Shown here one piece after another: positions 1 through 7,297 of a DNA stretch of 34,977 nucleotides (its first letter is position 1; each line of letters opens with the position of its first letter). The notes beneath the pieces were generated by a model, which saw nothing but the letters and a program-made list of their open reading frames with translations, was not told the DNA's origin and ran no database searches. Origin of the DNA: Tissierellia bacterium (lineage in GTDB: Bacteria; Bacillota; Clostridia; Tissierellales; Sedimentibacteraceae); the NCBI GenBank assembly GCA_012843025.1, contig DURT01000006.1:1-34977 (forward strand). Reading direction: 5' to 3'. Both the position numbers and the translations under genes were made by a program.

Positions 1-983
1 AATATGGTTTCGTTGATTATGCTGGTGCCCTCTGCCTTTGACAACATGGCCATGAATTGAGCCTGCATATCTGTGGGGAATCCAGGATAGGGGAGGGTTT
101 TTATATCTAAAGCTTTTATAGTATCTCCTGCAATTACCCTTACTTTATCATCATATTCTTCCACACTGGCTCCCGCCTCTCTTAATTTGGCTATCACTGG
201 CTGTAAATGGCTGGGAACTACATTTTCAACCGTTACATCTCCTCCTGTGGCCGCTGCAGCCACCATGTAAGTTCCGGCTTCAATTCTGTCGGGTATTACT
301 GTATGTTCTGTACCGTGGAGTTTTTTTACTCCCTTGATACGAATAGTCTTGGTTCCTGCTCCTACTATATTGCCCCCCATTGAATTAATGAAGTTGGCTA
401 AATCTACTATTTCTGGTTCTTCCGCAGCATTTTCCAAAATTGTTTCCCCTTCAGCCAAGGTTGCCGCCATAATTATATTTTCCGTTGCTCCTACACTTGG
501 AAAATCAAGGTATATGTCTCTTCCTGTTAATTTCTCGGAAGTTGCATTTACATAACCTTTTTCTGATTCTATTTCTGAACCTAAATATCGAAATCCTTTT
601 AAATGTAAGTCAATAGGTCTTGTCCCTATTGCACACCCACCAGGCATATATACTTTTGCATGATTACACCTTGTCAATAAAGGACCCATTACCAAAAAAG
701 AGGCTCTCATTTGGCTTATTAATTCATAGGTCGCTTCACATGTTGTTATGTTGGCAGCTTTAATTCTTAGAGTATTACTTCCTTCTTTTTTAACTTCAGC
801 ACCTAAAGCTTCCAAAAGCTTGCACATTACTTTAACGTCCTGCAAATCAGGAATATCGTGAATAATACATTCTTCTTCACATAAAAGGGTGGCCGCCAAT
901 ATGGGCAAGATAGAATTCTTGGCTCCGCCAACCTTAATTGTTCCTTTTAACTTGGGACTTTTTCTAACAATTATTCTTTCCAT
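1..983 (-). CDS. murA: UDP-N-acetylglucosamine 1-carboxyvinyltransferase, partial (C-terminus off window)
   Basis: Catalyses the first committed step of peptidoglycan precursor synthesis in the cytoplasm: transfer of enolpyruvate from PEP to UDP-GlcNAc. Translation of the minus strand begins MERIIVRKSPKLKG and continues with the family's GGAKNSILPILAA substrate loop (about residues 19-31). PGGCAIGTRPIDLH carries the catalytic cysteine that fosfomycin alkylates. About 327 residues are visible against roughly 420 for the family, so some 90 C-terminal residues lie beyond base 1. The ATG at 983-981 is preceded by AAGGAG with five-base spacing, which fixes the start. Clostridia often carry two MurA paralogues; which one this is cannot be decided here. 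Family call is very secure. Confidence 0.96.
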   Translation of the reverse strand, partial: MERIIVRKSPKLKGTIKVGGAKNSILPILAATLLCEEECIIHDIPDLQDVKVMCKLLEALGAEVKKEGSNTLRIKAANITTCEATYELISQMRASFLVMGPLLTRCNHAKVYMPGGCAIGTRPIDLHLKGFRYLGSEIESEKGYVNATSEKLTGRDIYLDFPSVGATENIIMAATLAEGETILENAAEEPEIVDLANFINSMGGNIVGAGTKTIRIKGVKKLHGTEHTVIPDRIEAGTYMVAAAATGGDVTVENVVPSHLQPVIAKLREAGASVEEYDDKVRVIAGDTIKALDIKTLPYPGFPTDMQAQFMAMLSKAEGTSIINETI

Positions 984-1106
984 TTTTCTCCTTAGATCTA
1001 TGTAATATTGAAATTCCGTAATTCATAATAACTTAGTATATCATATCATCTATTACTGGTTTTTTCAATTGAAAAAATTTCTTAAATTTTGTTTAAGATT
1101 GTTGAT

Positions 1107-1144
1107 AAAAAAATGTTGAGAGGTATACAAATACATCTCAACAT
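1107..1144 (-). terminator. Rho-independent terminator after the yjiH-like gene
   Basis: Perfect 9-bp arms ATGTTGAGA (1113-1121) and TCTCAACAT (1136-1144). Read on the minus strand, the hairpin is followed by a run of about six T at 1112-1107. It lies 40 bases past the stop of the gene ending at 1184 and separates that operon from murA. Confidence 0.85.
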
Positions 1145-1183
1145 CTACTATAATCAAGAATTTTAGAATAGTCCTGCCCCTAT

Positions 1184-2563
1184 TTAGAAAGTAACTAGCA
1201 GATTTGTAAGCAGCGTTACTAACGGAATTGCAATAATTGTTCTTTCAAGGAAAACAACAAACAAGTGTCCAACATTTACCGGAACCCTTGATTTTATTAC
1301 AATCAGTCCAACCTCTGTCATATAAATAATCTGAAGGAGTGTTGCTGCTCCCATTATGAACCTGGTTCTCTCGATTGGGAAGTTGGCCAGCATCAGGGGC
1401 GGTATATACATGTCAGCAAAGCCTACTAAGGCAGTGGGGGCCACTTCCTTAGCACCTTCTATTCCAAGTAGGTTTAAATACCATTCAAAAGGAACTGATA
1501 TAATATTAAATACTGGTGTAAACTCCACTAAAATCAACACTATAGTTCCCCAAGCCATAACAATGGGAATTAAGTCCAAGAACATGCTGGAATAAACATG
1601 AAGTCCTGATTTCAACACATCGTTAATCGATGCAGTCTTAGCTCTTTTTCCTGCTAAATTTACTGCCCATTGCATTTTTGAAAATCCTTCAGGTATATCT
1701 TCATTAATTTGTTTGCCTGAAATTTCATCGTAAGTATCAGGTAATTTAGATAAAGGAGGTATTCTAGGCAAAATGGCAGCTAATATAATACCACCTAAGA
1801 GGCAAATTATATAAAAGATAGTAAACTTATGGTCCACACCTATAAGCTTTGCAATTACAAAAGAGAATGGTATAGACACAAAAGAAAAGTTCATTGAAAT
1901 TGTTGCAGCTTCCCTGGCACTATAAAATCCTTTTTCATATTGGCCTGTTGTTAATATTGCAGCAGCATTAGATGTCCCCAGCCATGAAGTTACCAGGTCA
2001 ATGGCTGAACGTCCCGGAACAGTAAAAAGTGGTCGTACCAGATCCCTTACTAAAACACCTACAAATTCCATAATTCCAAAATCTGTTAACAAAGGCATTA
2101 AAAATGCAATACAAAGCACAACAGATATTAGGGTAGAGGATACGTCCAGCATTGCCCCACCAGTAGCCCCGGATATTACTGCTTCAGGACCAATATTAAA
2201 ATATACCATGTAAACTATAAGCAAGCCAATAAATCTGCTGACTAGGTAGATGGGTGCCGGTGAAAACAACTTATTCATTCTCTCATTATTCTGTATAAAT
2301 GACGGTTTGAAAATCATGTTTATTATAGTCATTATTGATGAGAATGTAATAAAGACCAATACTAATAAGTTTGCAAGATTTATACTTTCAAGCTTTAGCA
2401 AAGAGGATACCCAATCAATAACAATACCTATGGGGATGGTAAATGTTGTTCCATAGGGAATGGGAACCAAGAAAAGAAATGCTCCTATTACTGATGCAGC
2501 AACAAATTTATAAATATCCTTCTTATTTATTGGTTCTATATCTAGGTTTTTTTCCTTATCCAT
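1184..2563 (-). CDS. YjiH family membrane protein (Gate / nucleoside-recognition domain)
   Basis: A 459-residue polytopic inner-membrane protein with about ten hydrophobic segments (first at about residues 18-50). The family has Gate-domain sequence. Recognisable features are the N-terminal FLFLVPIPYG segment, the central TSWLGTSNAAAILTTGQY stretch and the Gate-like C-terminal half. No YjiH member has a firmly assigned substrate that I know of; small-molecule transport is inferred from topology. It is the last gene of a minus-strand set downstream of a 2-hydroxyacid dehydrogenase and an aminotransferase, 53 bases after the latter. This context suggests movement of an amino acid, oxoacid or hydroxyacid. 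The start is supported by GGAGG at the expected distance. A terminator follows. Family call is good; function is open. Confidence 0.85.
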   Translation of the reverse strand: MDKEKNLDIEPINKKDIYKFVAASVIGAFLFLVPIPYGTTFTIPIGIVIDWVSSLLKLESINLANLLVLVFITFSSIMTIINMIFKPSFIQNNERMNKLFSPAPIYLVSRFIGLLIVYMVYFNIGPEAVISGATGGAMLDVSSTLISVVLCIAFLMPLLTDFGIMEFVGVLVRDLVRPLFTVPGRSAIDLVTSWLGTSNAAAILTTGQYEKGFYSAREAATISMNFSFVSIPFSFVIAKLIGVDHKFTIFYIICLLGGIILAAILPRIPPLSKLPDTYDEISGKQINEDIPEGFSKMQWAVNLAGKRAKTASINDVLKSGLHVYSSMFLDLIPIVMAWGTIVLILVEFTPVFNIISVPFEWYLNLLGIEGAKEVAPTALVGFADMYIPPLMLANFPIERTRFIMGAATLLQIIYMTEVGLIVIKSRVPVNVGHLFVVFLERTIIAIPLVTLLTNLLVTF

Positions 2564-2616
2564 AACTAACCTCCAAATTATATAGTAAGTAATATACTAT
2601 TTTTCATTTTGCAGCC

Positions 2617-3774
2617 TTAAAATTTAATTTTTTCAATTCTGTCGAAAGCTTCTTTTAACTTTTCCACATCAACAGTACATGCTATTCGAATATAACCTTC
2701 CCCACATGCTCCAAAGGCATTGCCAGGCAGAGTCACCACATGGGCTTCTTTTAAAATTAAATCTGCTGCTTCTTCGCTTGTAAGGCCAGTCTCTTTAATA
2801 TTCATAAACAGATAGAAACTACCTTTTGGCGGATAAATGACCGAGAGTTTTGGTATCTTATTGATTCTTTCAGCAGCATAAAACATTCTTTTCCTGAATT
2901 CTTCAATCATAGGTGGCTGAATTTCATGACGATTTCTCAGAGCATGAATTGCTGCCCTTTGAGAAATTGATGGTGCTGTAAAAACAACATTCTCATTAAT
3001 TTGCTGAATAACATTAATAATGTAATCTGGTGCAATAATATTGCCTATCCTCCAGCCAGTCATAGCAAAATTCTTTGAAAAAGAATTAATAGTTATTGTT
3101 CTGTCCTTCATATTAGGGAGACTGGCAAAGGGTACGAAGGTATTCTGATAGCTGAAAGAAGTATAAATGTCATCTGCAATAACAATTAAATTATACTTTT
3201 CTGCTATTGCTGCAATTTTTTCCATCACTTCAACTGTCAGGCAATTACCTGTAGGATTGCTTGGTGAATTAATTATTAGTGCTTTTGTCCGTTCTGTTAT
3301 ACAGCTTTCAAGTCTCTCAATATTAATTTGAAAGTCTTCCTCTTCATAAGTGGGCAGTTCAATAGGAATACCCCTGGCTAATTCCACTTGTTGAGGGTAG
3401 GGTGTAAAATAGGGTGCCTGTAGAATCACTTCATCTCCATCATCTATTATTGCTTCTAAGGCCAGGTACATTCCATGGCATGCAGATGTACAAACAAAGA
3501 CTTCCTCATCTTTTATATTCATCTTGTATTCTTCTTTGTAATAATTAATTATTTCCTGCCGTAGTTCAGGATCACCGCGAAAATCAGTATACTTTGTATG
3601 TCCTGCCTTAGCATCGTTAAAAGCATTATCGATAATTATATTATGTGTAATTACATCTGGGTCACCTAAACTTAGATTAATAACATCATCAAAAGATTTT
3701 GCAATTACATCGGATTGACCCATGGCAGTGCTCTTATCCTTCCAATATCTCTTAGCTATAAATTGATGTTTCAT
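2617..3774 (-). CDS. PLP-dependent aminotransferase, class I/II
   Basis: A cytoplasmic fold-type I aminotransferase of 385 residues that interconverts an amino acid and its 2-oxoacid. Seen in the sequence: NSPSNPTGN (the Asn contacting PLP, about residue 173), ADDIY (Asp about 201, Tyr about 204), the Schiff-base lysine in SFSKNFAMTGWRIGN (Lys about 234) and a C-terminal YIRIAC arginine for the substrate carboxylate. An upstream in-frame ATG at 3786 exists, but GGAGG lies inside those four extra codons and is five bases from the ATG at 3774, so I chose 3774. The gene sits 16 bases after the 2-hydroxyacid dehydrogenase stop, so the two are very probably co-transcribed. That pairing (amino acid to 2-oxoacid to 2-hydroxyacid) fits the reductive side of amino-acid fermentation. 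Substrate specificity cannot be read from sequence; branched-chain, aromatic or aspartate-type are all possible. Confidence 0.93.
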   Translation of the reverse strand: MKHQFIAKRYWKDKSTAMGQSDVIAKSFDDVINLSLGDPDVITHNIIIDNAFNDAKAGHTKYTDFRGDPELRQEIINYYKEEYKMNIKDEEVFVCTSACHGMYLALEAIIDDGDEVILQAPYFTPYPQQVELARGIPIELPTYEEEDFQINIERLESCITERTKALIINSPSNPTGNCLTVEVMEKIAAIAEKYNLIVIADDIYTSFSYQNTFVPFASLPNMKDRTITINSFSKNFAMTGWRIGNIIAPDYIINVIQQINENVVFTAPSISQRAAIHALRNRHEIQPPMIEEFRKRMFYAAERINKIPKLSVIYPPKGSFYLFMNIKETGLTSEEAADLILKEAHVVTLPGNAFGACGEGYIRIACTVDVEKLKEAFDRIEKIKF

Positions 3775-3790
3775 TTCTTCCTCCATTTCC

Positions 3791-4813
3791 TTATGATAGT
3801 TTTGCTTTAGTCTTGCCTTTTACTTCCTTGTTAACCAAGTATTTAGGTGTAATACCTCTTCCGATTACATCTCCTACTTGTTCTGCAGCTTTTATCCTGC
3901 ATTCTTTTAGGGACTCTTCTGAATAATAGGCTATATGGGGAGTAATAATGACATTATTTAGATCATACAAGGGACTTTCAAATTCATTTTCATCATGAAT
4001 AACATCCACCCCTGCTGAGTCTAATATGCCCTCTTTTAAAGCTATATATAAATCTTCTTCTTTAACAATTCCACCCCTGGAAGTGTTTATTAAAATACCC
4101 CCTTCTGGCATTTTCTTAATAAGCTCTATATCAATCATTCCTTCAGTATTGGGTGTTAAGGGTGTATGAATAGATATAATATTGCAGTTTGAAAATAGTT
4201 CATCCAAAGTCAAGGCTCTTTTAACACCACAACTTTCAAAGACAGCATCATCTAAATAAGGATCAAAGGCCATGATCTTCATTCCAAAGCCGGCCATCAG
4301 TTCAGCCACTCGTTTTGCAATGTTACCGAAAGATACCAAACCGAAGGTCCTTCCCTGTAGACGGTGAATCTTACCGTACTTATAAATATCATCTATACCC
4401 CATATTTTCTCTCTTGATATACGATTGAAAGTAGATACTCTTCGCACACAAGACAGTGCTAAAGTTACTGTATGGGTAGCAACTTCCTCGACACAATAAT
4501 CTGGAACATTGGTAACACAAATACCTTCATCTGTTGCAGCGTTTAGGTCAATAGTGTTTGTTCCAATTGTCTGGGTAGCTATAATTTTGCATTTTTTCAT
4601 CTTCTTTAGGGTCTTTCTATCAAAATTAGTATAAACGGTAATTACACCATCAGCCTCTAATAATTCCTTTTCAACAGTAGCGGAATCTTTTGCCGGGATA
4701 TATTTAACCCTTAAAGTAGGTGCTTTCCCTTGAAGGGACTGAGATATAATGTCTCTCTCAAGTTGAACATCCTCACCTTCGTCATTAATAACTAGTATTT
4801 TAATATCTTCCAT
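3791..4813 (-). CDS. D-isomer-specific 2-hydroxyacid dehydrogenase, CtBP-like
   Basis: A 340-residue NAD-dependent dehydrogenase predicted to interconvert a 2-oxoacid and a (R)-2-hydroxyacid in the cytoplasm. The catalytic triad is intact: Arg246 in NTSRGG, Glu275 in DVIHDENE and His293 in TPHIAYYSEES. Asp184 (MAFDPY) is positioned to bind the NAD ribose. The dinucleotide loop is unusual: SFGNIA at 161-166 replaces the usual GxGxxG, so the first and third glycines are Ser and Ala. The overall pattern is closest to the bacterial C-terminal-binding-protein subgroup. AGGAGG stands five bases before the ATG. It is the first gene of a minus-strand set with an aminotransferase and a YjiH protein, and is divergent from an exported flavin reductase. 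Phosphoglycerate dehydrogenase is less likely: there is no ACT domain and no serine gene nearby. Confidence 0.9.
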   Translation of the reverse strand: MEDIKILVINDEGEDVQLERDIISQSLQGKAPTLRVKYIPAKDSATVEKELLEADGVITVYTNFDRKTLKKMKKCKIIATQTIGTNTIDLNAATDEGICVTNVPDYCVEEVATHTVTLALSCVRRVSTFNRISREKIWGIDDIYKYGKIHRLQGRTFGLVSFGNIAKRVAELMAGFGMKIMAFDPYLDDAVFESCGVKRALTLDELFSNCNIISIHTPLTPNTEGMIDIELIKKMPEGGILINTSRGGIVKEEDLYIALKEGILDSAGVDVIHDENEFESPLYDLNNVIITPHIAYYSEESLKECRIKAAEQVGDVIGRGITPKYLVNKEVKGKTKAKLS

Positions 4814-4967
4814 ATGTCCTCCTGTTTCTTATACGTGCAAAGTAATTTTAGTCAAATTTATGCCATCACACTTTATTAAGACTTATACTGCTTTCATAAA
4901 TAAATAATATCAACATATCCAAGGGCATCACTATATTTTCTCAAAATAATTATACAATTTTCAGTAT

Positions 4968-4995
4968 ATTATATCACCGATTTGTTCGAAGTCAA
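4968..4995 (-). promoter_or_regulatory. Candidate sigma-A promoter for the dehydrogenase-aminotransferase-YjiH genes
   Basis: On the minus strand TTGACT (4995-4990) and TATAAT (4973-4968) are separated by 16 bases. Transcription would start near 4961, leaving a leader of about 150 bases before the ATG at 4813. This is motif evidence only, in AT-rich DNA. Confidence 0.5.
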
Positions 4996-5093
4996 ATAAA
5001 ATTTTTATCAATTTCAAGATTAGTTTGTTTTCTTATTAGTATGCCTCTTTCAATCTATGCATAAAAATAAAAATAGTGCATTTTAAATAATAC

Positions 5094-5112
5094 CTATTAG
5101 ATTATCTAATAG
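5094..5112. promoter_or_regulatory. 19-bp perfect palindrome, candidate operator
   Basis: CTATTAGATTATCTAATAG has two perfect 9-bp arms (CTATTAGAT and ATCTAATAG) around a single T. It lies about 27 bases upstream of the -35 box of the flavin-reductase promoter, a typical activator position, and between the two divergent units. The form is compatible with a dimeric regulator such as the LysR type (T-N11-A); the regulator is not identified. Confidence 0.5.
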
Positions 5113-5138
5113 CTTTCTTAATTGTATAAATTGTTTAA

Positions 5139-5167
5139 TTGACATCAAAGATTCGACATGTTATAAT
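5139..5167 (+). promoter_or_regulatory. Consensus sigma-A promoter with extended -10, upstream of the flavin reductase
   Basis: TTGACA (5139-5144), a 17-base spacer and TATAAT (5162-5167) match consensus exactly. A TG at 5159-5160 makes an extended -10. The predicted start is near 5174, giving a leader of about 107 bases that contains the 5193-5233 hairpin. It is the strongest promoter seen in the window. Confidence 0.8.
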
Positions 5168-5192
5168 AACTTTCGCTAACCGTAATCGCTTT

Positions 5193-5233
5193 CCTGTCTA
5201 TTATTGTTAAAAAAATAATTTTTTTTAGACAGG
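5193..5233 (+). promoter_or_regulatory. Leader hairpin in the flavin-reductase 5' UTR
   Basis: CCTGTCTA (5193-5200) pairs perfectly with TAGACAGG (5226-5233); the interior A-run and T-run can extend pairing inward. It lies wholly between the predicted transcription start and the ribosome site at 5271-5275. No clean U-run follows, so it is not an obvious terminator; RNA stabilisation or regulation is inference. It matches no riboswitch consensus that I recognise. Confidence 0.45.
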
Positions 5234-5280
5234 TTAAGCCGCTTTAGTTTTTAAATCTACTAAAATTGAGAGGAGCTAGG

Positions 5281-7140
5281 ATGAAAAGAGAAAAATTGCT
5301 AAAAAGATTAATTGCGTTAGTATTAATTATTGTTATGACTTTAAGTTTTGCGGGCTGTCAGCAGTCCCAGGAAGTGCAGGACCCCCAGGAAAATGGACAA
5401 GAAACTGAAGAAGGAATATACACACCTGGTACTTATACAGGTGTAGGTAAAGGAATAAATGGTAATGTTGCTGTTTCGGTAACTGTAGATGCTAATAATA
5501 TTGTCGAAATAACAGTGACAGAACATAATGAAACTCCAGGAATTTCAGATGCGGCAATAGATGAAGTTCCTAAAAAGATAATTGAAACTCAGTCTGTTGA
5601 TGTAGATGGTGTATCGGGAGCCACAATGACCTCAGACGCTATAAAAGAAGCAGTTCAGTCAGCCCTTAATCAGGCAATGGGTATAGATGAAGGAACTGAA
5701 ACTGATGAAGTTGAAATGGCATTTACAGAGCCAGATGTAATAGTTGTTGGAGCAGGCTTTGCCGGTGTAAACGCAGCTATAGAAGCAGCTGATTTAGGTG
5801 CCAAAGTAATGTTATTTGAGCAGAACAGCATAATTGGAGGCTCCATTAATTATGCAGGTGGAACACTGTCAGGAGCAGGTACCAAGATGCAGAAAGATGC
5901 AGGTGTAGAAGACACCCCTGAATTATTCTACGAAGACATCAAACGTTTGGGCGGAGATATTTTTATACCTGAATTAACTAGAAAGCACGTTGAGAAATCT
6001 GCTGAAGCAGTTGATTGGATCGATTCTTTGGGAGCGGATTTTGGGGATAGGCTGCCAAAACAACCTGCAACATATGAGTCCTTCGGAATACCTCGTGAGC
6101 ACAGAGTAGAGAGAGGAACTGTATATTTAGAAACAGTAAGACCCCTTCTTGAGAAGCATGTAGAAGACGGTAATGTAGTCTTACTACTTGAAACCCAGGT
6201 AGTGGATATTATTATAGAAGATGGCGCTGTAACTGGTGTTGTGGCAAAAACAAAGGATGGAAAAGAAGCTGAATACAAGGCTAAAGCAACTATATTGGCA
6301 ACAGGTGGATACGGACACAACGAAGAGTGGATCAATCGCTACAACTTTAAGAACGTTCTTACCAGTGCACCTGCCCATGCAAGTGGTTCAGGATATGAAT
6401 TTGCTGAAAAGGCTGGAGCAGTATTCTCCAACATGGAATACCTTCCTGCATATCCTGGAGGGGTACCGGTTTCAGATACAGGCTTTATACAAAGTGTAAC
6501 TGCTAAAACTTCAAAATATCCGGGAGTTATATGGGTTAATCTGGACGGAAAAAGGATGATTGATGAAATAGACAGCACACCTGGTCCAATACAAAACACT
6601 TGGGCTACAGCTCCTGAAAACATAGTCTACATAGTATTTGATGAAACAGTAAGACAGGAAAATGAACCTATTTTAACAGTAAGTTCTAAATTAGATGAAG
6701 GCTGGACAAGATTTGAAGAAGAAATAGAAAAGGGCGAAGTAATTTTCAAAGCTGACACTATTGAGGAATTAGCAGAATTAGCTGGTATAAATCCAGAAGC
6801 TTTAAAAGAAACAGTAGAGGAATATAACAGTTATGTAGATTTAGGTGAAGATAAAGAGTTTGGCAGAACAAGCTCACTACAGAAAATTGAAAATGGCCCC
6901 TACTATGCAGTTAAAACTGTTCCCTATGTATTGCTTACCAAGGGAGGCCCTCTCATGAATGATAAGGCACAGATACTTAATGCTGATGGAGAACCGATCC
7001 CCGGACTATATCAGTGTGGAGAGCTTATAGGAGGTGCCAATATAGGTGGAGCTGCTTCTATAGGTGGATTAGCCAATACAATCTGCGTTGTATGGGGTAA
7101 AATAGCAGCCCAAAGTGCAGTAGAGTTTAGTCTTAAATAA
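5281..7140 (+). CDS. Exported FMN-binding / FAD-dependent reductase lipoprotein (fumarate-reductase-like flavoprotein)
   Basis: A 619-residue lipoprotein predicted to act outside the membrane. After a basic start and hydrophobic stretch, LSFAGC gives a lipobox with Cys26. Residues about 47-130 form an FMN_bind domain with the SGAT flavinylation motif at 112-115, where ApbE-type enzymes attach FMN covalently. Residues about 151-615 form a fumarate reductase/urocanate reductase-type FAD domain: dinucleotide site VVGAGFAGVNAA (154-165), then TGGYGHNEEW, and the C-terminal GLYQCGELIGG. The substrate arginine usual near the C-terminus (NRLGG in fumarate reductases) is absent; the sequence there is AASIGG, so the acceptor is probably not fumarate. 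The ATG at 5281 has AGGAG five bases upstream; a TTG at 5266 would place that site inside the gene. It is monocistronic with its own promoter and terminator. Likely role: reducing an unsaturated organic acid with electrons passed through FMN. Confidence 0.88.
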   Translation: MKREKLLKRLIALVLIIVMTLSFAGCQQSQEVQDPQENGQETEEGIYTPGTYTGVGKGINGNVAVSVTVDANNIVEITVTEHNETPGISDAAIDEVPKKIIETQSVDVDGVSGATMTSDAIKEAVQSALNQAMGIDEGTETDEVEMAFTEPDVIVVGAGFAGVNAAIEAADLGAKVMLFEQNSIIGGSINYAGGTLSGAGTKMQKDAGVEDTPELFYEDIKRLGGDIFIPELTRKHVEKSAEAVDWIDSLGADFGDRLPKQPATYESFGIPREHRVERGTVYLETVRPLLEKHVEDGNVVLLLETQVVDIIIEDGAVTGVVAKTKDGKEAEYKAKATILATGGYGHNEEWINRYNFKNVLTSAPAHASGSGYEFAEKAGAVFSNMEYLPAYPGGVPVSDTGFIQSVTAKTSKYPGVIWVNLDGKRMIDEIDSTPGPIQNTWATAPENIVYIVFDETVRQENEPILTVSSKLDEGWTRFEEEIEKGEVIFKADTIEELAELAGINPEALKETVEEYNSYVDLGEDKEFGRTSSLQKIENGPYYAVKTVPYVLLTKGGPLMNDKAQILNADGEPIPGLYQCGELIGGANIGGAASIGGLANTICVVWGKIAAQSAVEFSLK

Positions 7141-7150
7141 TATTTAGATA

Positions 7151-7182
7151 GCGGTTAAGCAATATGCTTAACCGCTTTTTTT
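7151..7182 (+). terminator. Terminator of the flavin reductase gene
   Basis: GCGGTTAAGCA (7151-7161) and TGCTTAACCGC (7165-7175) form a perfect 11-bp stem with an ATA loop, followed by seven T. It starts 11 bases after the stop codon. Confidence 0.93.
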
Positions 7183-7188
7183 AAATTA

Positions 7189-7260
7189 AAAAAGAAAAAG
7201 CGTATTTTAAAATAAAGGGGGACGTTATATTTATTTAAATGGTATACGCTTTTTCTTTTT
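7189..7260 (-). terminator. Long inverted repeat, terminator of the two-component operon
   Basis: Perfect 17-bp arms at 7189-7205 and 7244-7260 (AAAAAGAAAAAGCGTAT and its complement) flank a 38-base loop. On the minus strand the repeat ends in T-rich sequence 37 bases after the histidine kinase stop. It is symmetric, so it could stop transcription from either side. The long loop makes it less typical than its neighbour. Confidence 0.6.
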
Positions 7261-7297
7261 CATAGTATGTGACAAATTTAATTTTTTATACAAAATT

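Larger units (their letters stand above)
4814..5280. other. 467-bp divergent intergenic control region
   Basis: The only gap above 300 bases in the window. It is very AT-rich and holds no credible small gene. It contains a minus-strand promoter candidate (4968-4995), a 19-bp perfect palindrome (5094-5112), a plus-strand consensus promoter (5139-5167) and a leader hairpin (5193-5233). No regulator gene lies beside it. Confidence 0.7.

Noticed and set aside
1060-1077. 18-bp palindrome TTTTTTCAATTGAAAAAA upstream of murA
   Set aside because: It is real symmetry, but made of homopolymer A/T runs around CAATTG in very AT-rich DNA; it is not distinctive enough to call an operator.
5928-6335. Minus-strand ORF of 135 codons within the flavin reductase
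   Set aside because: It is antisense to a strongly supported gene, with no family resemblance and no ribosome site.
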